NCBI GenBank assembly: GCA_965199945.1
Contig: OZ241354.1
Coordinates: 2,356,001 to 2,420,000, forward strand
Length of the DNA stretch: 64,000 nt
Direction of reading: 5' to 3'
Source: VXYL01 sp965199945
GTDB lineage: Bacteria; Pseudomonadota; Gammaproteobacteria; Pseudomonadales; Azotimanducaceae
The position numbers and the translations under genes are program-made. The number at the start of each line of letters is the position of its first letter. Position 1 is the first letter of the stretch. This document shows, one piece after another, positions 61,636-64,000 of this stretch. The notes beneath the pieces were generated by a model. The model was given only the letters and a program-made list of their open reading frames with translations, searched no databases and was not told the DNA's origin.

Positions 61636-63135
61636 ATGGACGCCTCGCAGATCGGCAAGCGCGCTTGGAGCTACGCGGGGGTGTTGCAGGACGCTGGCCT
61701 CTCGTGCTTCGAGTACGTGGAGCAGCTCACGCTGCTGCTGTTCCTGAAGATGGCGGATCAGCTCACCCGGCCGCCCTACGAGCGCGCGCCGCTGGTGCCG
61801 GCCGAACTCGGCTGGCAGCCCTTGCTGCGGCTGGACGGCGCGGCGCTGGAAGCGCAGTACCGCAAGAGCTTGGAGGCGCTGGGCGGGGCGTCGGGGATGC
61901 TCGGCGCGATCTTCCGTGGCGCCCGCTGCGAAATCCACAACCCGGCGCTGCTCAAGCAGCTCATCGTGAACCTGCTGGACGACGTGGACTGGATGTCGCT
62001 GCCGGTGGACGTGAAGGGCACCATCTACGAAGAGCTGGTGGCGCGGTCGGCGCAGGAGTCTTCAAAGGGCGCCGGGCAGTACTTCACGCCGCGTCCGGTG
62101 GTGCAGGCGATGTGCGAGGTGGTGCGGCTGACGCCGCGAGACCGCATCTGCGATCCGGCGGCCGGCACCGGCGGCTTCCTCTGCAACGCCTATCGGCATG
62201 TGCTGGATCGTTTCGGCGGCGAACTGGACAGGGACGAGCTGCGAACCCTGCGGATGGAACTGGTGGAAGGCATGGAGCTGTCGCCGAAAGTCGGGCGGAT
62301 GTGCGCGATGAACGCCTACCTGCATGGCATCGGCGGCGAAGGCGAGGACGAGGTGGCGATCCACAGCGGCCACGACAGCCTCGCCGCGCCCTGGGGCGGC
62401 GAATACTCCGTGGTGCTCGCCAATCCGCCCTTCGGCAAGAAGCAGAGCCTCACCTTCGTCAACGAAGAGGGCGAGACGTCCAAAGAGGATCAAGTGATCG
62501 TGCGCGAGGACTTCTGGACCTCCACCAGCAACAAGCAGCTCAACTTCGTGCAGCACATCCACACGCTGCTGAAGATCGACGGCCGCGCCGCCGTGGTGGT
62601 GCCGGACAACGTGCTCTTCGAGGGCGGCGCCGGCGAGAAGGTGCGCCGCAACCTGCTGCAGACCTGCCGCGTCCACACCCTGCTGCGCCTGCCCACCGGC
62701 ATCTGGTACTCGCCCGGCGTGAAGGCCAACGTGCTTTTCTTCGACAAGAAGGAAGGCAGCGCCAAGGCATGGACGGACAAGCTGTGGATCTACGACCTGC
62801 GCACCAACAAGCACTTCACCTTGAAGCAGAAGCCGCTGCGCCGGGAGGATTTCGACGAGTTCATCGCCTGCTACAAGCCCGGCCGCCCCCATGCGCGCAG
62901 GCAGACGTGGAGCGAGGCCAACCCCACCGGCCGCTGGCGCAGCTACGACTACAAGCGCCTGCTCGAGCGCGACAAGCTGAGCCTGGACATCTTCTGGATC
63001 AAGGACGACAGCCTGACGGACGCGAGCGCCCTGCCGCCGCCGGACGTGCTGGCCGGGGAAATCGCGGAGGATCTGCAAGCGGCGCAGGAACGATTCCACA
63101 GCATCGCCGCTCGCCTCACGCAGCGCATTTCGTGA
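61636..63135 (+). CDS. hsdM: Type I restriction-modification N6-adenine methyltransferase subunit
   Basis: HsdM methylates adenine in the target set by HsdS and protects host DNA. The 499-residue protein has an N-terminal helical domain (SYAGVLQDAGLSCFEYVEQL), KGAGQYFTPRPVVQAMCEVV, SAM-binding motif I DPAAGTGGFLCNAY (~172), catalytic motif IV LANPPFGKKQS (~263) and a C-terminal tail contacting HsdS. ATG 61636 lies seven bases after the toxin stop. The usual order hsdM-hsdS-hsdR is reversed and split here, with hsdM last. Confidence 0.95.
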   Translation: MDASQIGKRAWSYAGVLQDAGLSCFEYVEQLTLLLFLKMADQLTRPPYERAPLVPAELGWQPLLRLDGAALEAQYRKSLEALGGASGMLGAIFRGARCEIHNPALLKQLIVNLLDDVDWMSLPVDVKGTIYEELVARSAQESSKGAGQYFTPRPVVQAMCEVVRLTPRDRICDPAAGTGGFLCNAYRHVLDRFGGELDRDELRTLRMELVEGMELSPKVGRMCAMNAYLHGIGGEGEDEVAIHSGHDSLAAPWGGEYSVVLANPPFGKKQSLTFVNEEGETSKEDQVIVREDFWTSTSNKQLNFVQHIHTLLKIDGRAAVVVPDNVLFEGGAGEKVRRNLLQTCRVHTLLRLPTGIWYSPGVKANVLFFDKKEGSAKAWTDKLWIYDLRTNKHFTLKQKPLRREDFDEFIACYKPGRPHARRQTWSEANPTGRWRSYDYKRLLERDKLSLDIFWIKDDSLTDASALPPPDVLAGEIAEDLQAAQERFHSIAARLTQRIS

Positions 63136-63149
63136 AGGCCCAATGGGCG

Positions 63150-64000
63150 CTAGATGAGCCAATGGATGACGGCGTAGCTGCGCCTCTCGTATCCCGACTC
63201 AATCTCCTTGCAGATGTCATCCGCCACCGCGCAGACTTCCGCCGGCGCGTTCACAACATCGCCCTGCCTTTGCCGAAGCGCCGCGACGAGGGGTGCCATG
63301 GCATCCGCCTTCTCTTGCTCCGTCATCAGAATGTCGATGACCGTCGGCTCCGCCATTCCGTGCGTGACCAGCTGGATCACACCTGCGATCATGTCCCTGA
63401 GCATGTCTTGATTGGTTGGATCAAAGGCACGATACAAACCCCGAAAGACGTTCTCGGACAAATCGGCCCTCCGCTCACGCAACCGAACAGTGGCTTTGAT
63501 CCACAATGATCGCCACACCAACGATACGCCATTCTTCTCCTTCAGATCGCCATGCTTTTTCGCCAACTCGTTGCAGGCGTCAAGGGCACCACCGGTCCGC
63601 CCAAGCCAGGTCAGCGCCCGCCCCTTGCCAAGCAGGGCTCGGGCAACGGCCCGCCTCGAATCAAGCGATTGGTCATGCGAGCAGCGCTTCATGATCTGGT
63701 CGAAAGTCGTCACGGCTTGCTCATGGCAGCCCATCATCATTTGCGCGTTGCCCCTGTTGTTCAGCGCTATAGCGACCAAGTTCTCGGCGTCGTCGACGTC
63801 CCCGCCGTCCAACCGCTTCACTACTTCGTGGAAGAGCTCCGACGCCGATTTCGGATCACCCAACTGAAGATATGTGCTTTGTTTGTGTATCAGCGCCGCC
63901 GCGGCGACCCGCCGCGCTCCGTCGGAGCGCGGATGACGGACCTGCTTCTCTGCCTGGCCAAAAGCTTCAATCGCCCCATCAGGCTGTGCATTGTCCAGAT
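63150..64000 (-). CDS. TPR-like repeat protein (partial, runs off right edge)
   Basis: The minus-strand frame is open from the right edge of the window to the stop at 63150 (about 283 residues visible, start outside). It is helical with tetratricopeptide-like units: GAIEAFGQAEKQVRHP, AALIHKQSTYLQLGDPKSAS, VAIALNNRGNAQMMMGCHEQ with AVTTFDQIMKR, and RALLGKGRALTWLGRTGGAL with DACNELAKKHGD. TPR arrays mediate protein-protein contacts. The C-terminal part (VIDILMTEQEKADAMAPLVA) is not recognised. Base composition is lower in G+C than the hsd genes. It is convergent with hsdM. It could be the tail of a larger defence or regulatory protein. Confidence 0.75.
   Translation of the reverse strand, partial: LDNAQPDGAIEAFGQAEKQVRHPRSDGARRVAAAALIHKQSTYLQLGDPKSASELFHEVVKRLDGGDVDDAENLVAIALNNRGNAQMMMGCHEQAVTTFDQIMKRCSHDQSLDSRRAVARALLGKGRALTWLGRTGGALDACNELAKKHGDLKEKNGVSLVWRSLWIKATVRLRERRADLSENVFRGLYRAFDPTNQDMLRDMIAGVIQLVTHGMAEPTVIDILMTEQEKADAMAPLVAALRQRQGDVVNAPAEVCAVADDICKEIESGYERRSYAVIHWLI

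Overview
The window is high-GC DNA (roughly two thirds G+C by eye) from a diderm bacterium, most likely a gammaproteobacterium. The strongest taxonomic signal is the cell-wall and elongation block rsfS-rlmH-mrdA-rodA-mltB-rlpA-dacA-lipB in the usual order, backed by thrH, prpBCD and a monothiol glutaredoxin. No rRNA, tRNA, CRISPR array, transposase or integrase was recognised.

Layout. 1-2065: a partial methyltransferase, ssb and uppP. 2152-7656: a catabolic-looking group with two family III CoA-transferases, an alpha/beta-hydrolase-fold protein lacking its nucleophile, and two luciferase-like (LLM) flavin oxidoreductases. 7951-21826: the most unusual region, a same-strand array of one arylsulfotransferase-like protein and five SGNH/GDSL-hydrolase-like proteins (one a pseudogene), with a GT-C type membrane glycosyltransferase in the middle. 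The sulfotransferase-like and SGNH proteins share an unrecognised C-terminal region built of two diverged repeats. Near-identical segments, a C18 tract, palindromes inside coding linkers, a roughly 150-bp intergenic repeat and a chimeric rsfS/mrdA scar show that the locus has been repeatedly duplicated and recombined. I infer a surface-glycan decoration system, possibly phase-variable. 21903-29912: the cell-wall block; rodA carries an apparent one-base frameshift.

29938-34657 (minus strand): a hydrolase with a Cys nucleophile, a CoA-transferase, a Baeyer-Villiger-type monooxygenase and a MalY/PatB aminotransferase. 34804-35978: a small unknown gene flanked by copies of the grxD leader, then grxD with a terminator. 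36089-40358: thrH-prpB-prpC-prpD, the methylcitrate cycle. 41146-44278: a tight chdC-ferrochelatase-FAD oxidase operon that looks like the terminal part of the coproporphyrin-dependent heme pathway, unexpected in a gammaproteobacterium. 44629-53841: an operon behind a Fur-box-like site, made of imelysin, two di-heme oxidoreductases, a second imelysin, a DUF1513 protein and a TonB-dependent receptor, i.e. an iron-acquisition unit.

54152-63135: a type I restriction-modification locus in the unusual order hsdR-hsdS-[insert]-hsdM. The insert holds five tandem paralogous Phd/YefM-like antitoxin genes (two broken), an AT-richer unknown gene and a single PIN-domain toxin. A TPR-like gene runs off the right edge. 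Several genes (the 10240 SGNH copy, rodA, two antitoxins) carry small indels. Some may be sequencing errors, but large deletions between short direct repeats and a 10-bp duplication point to real decay in part of them.
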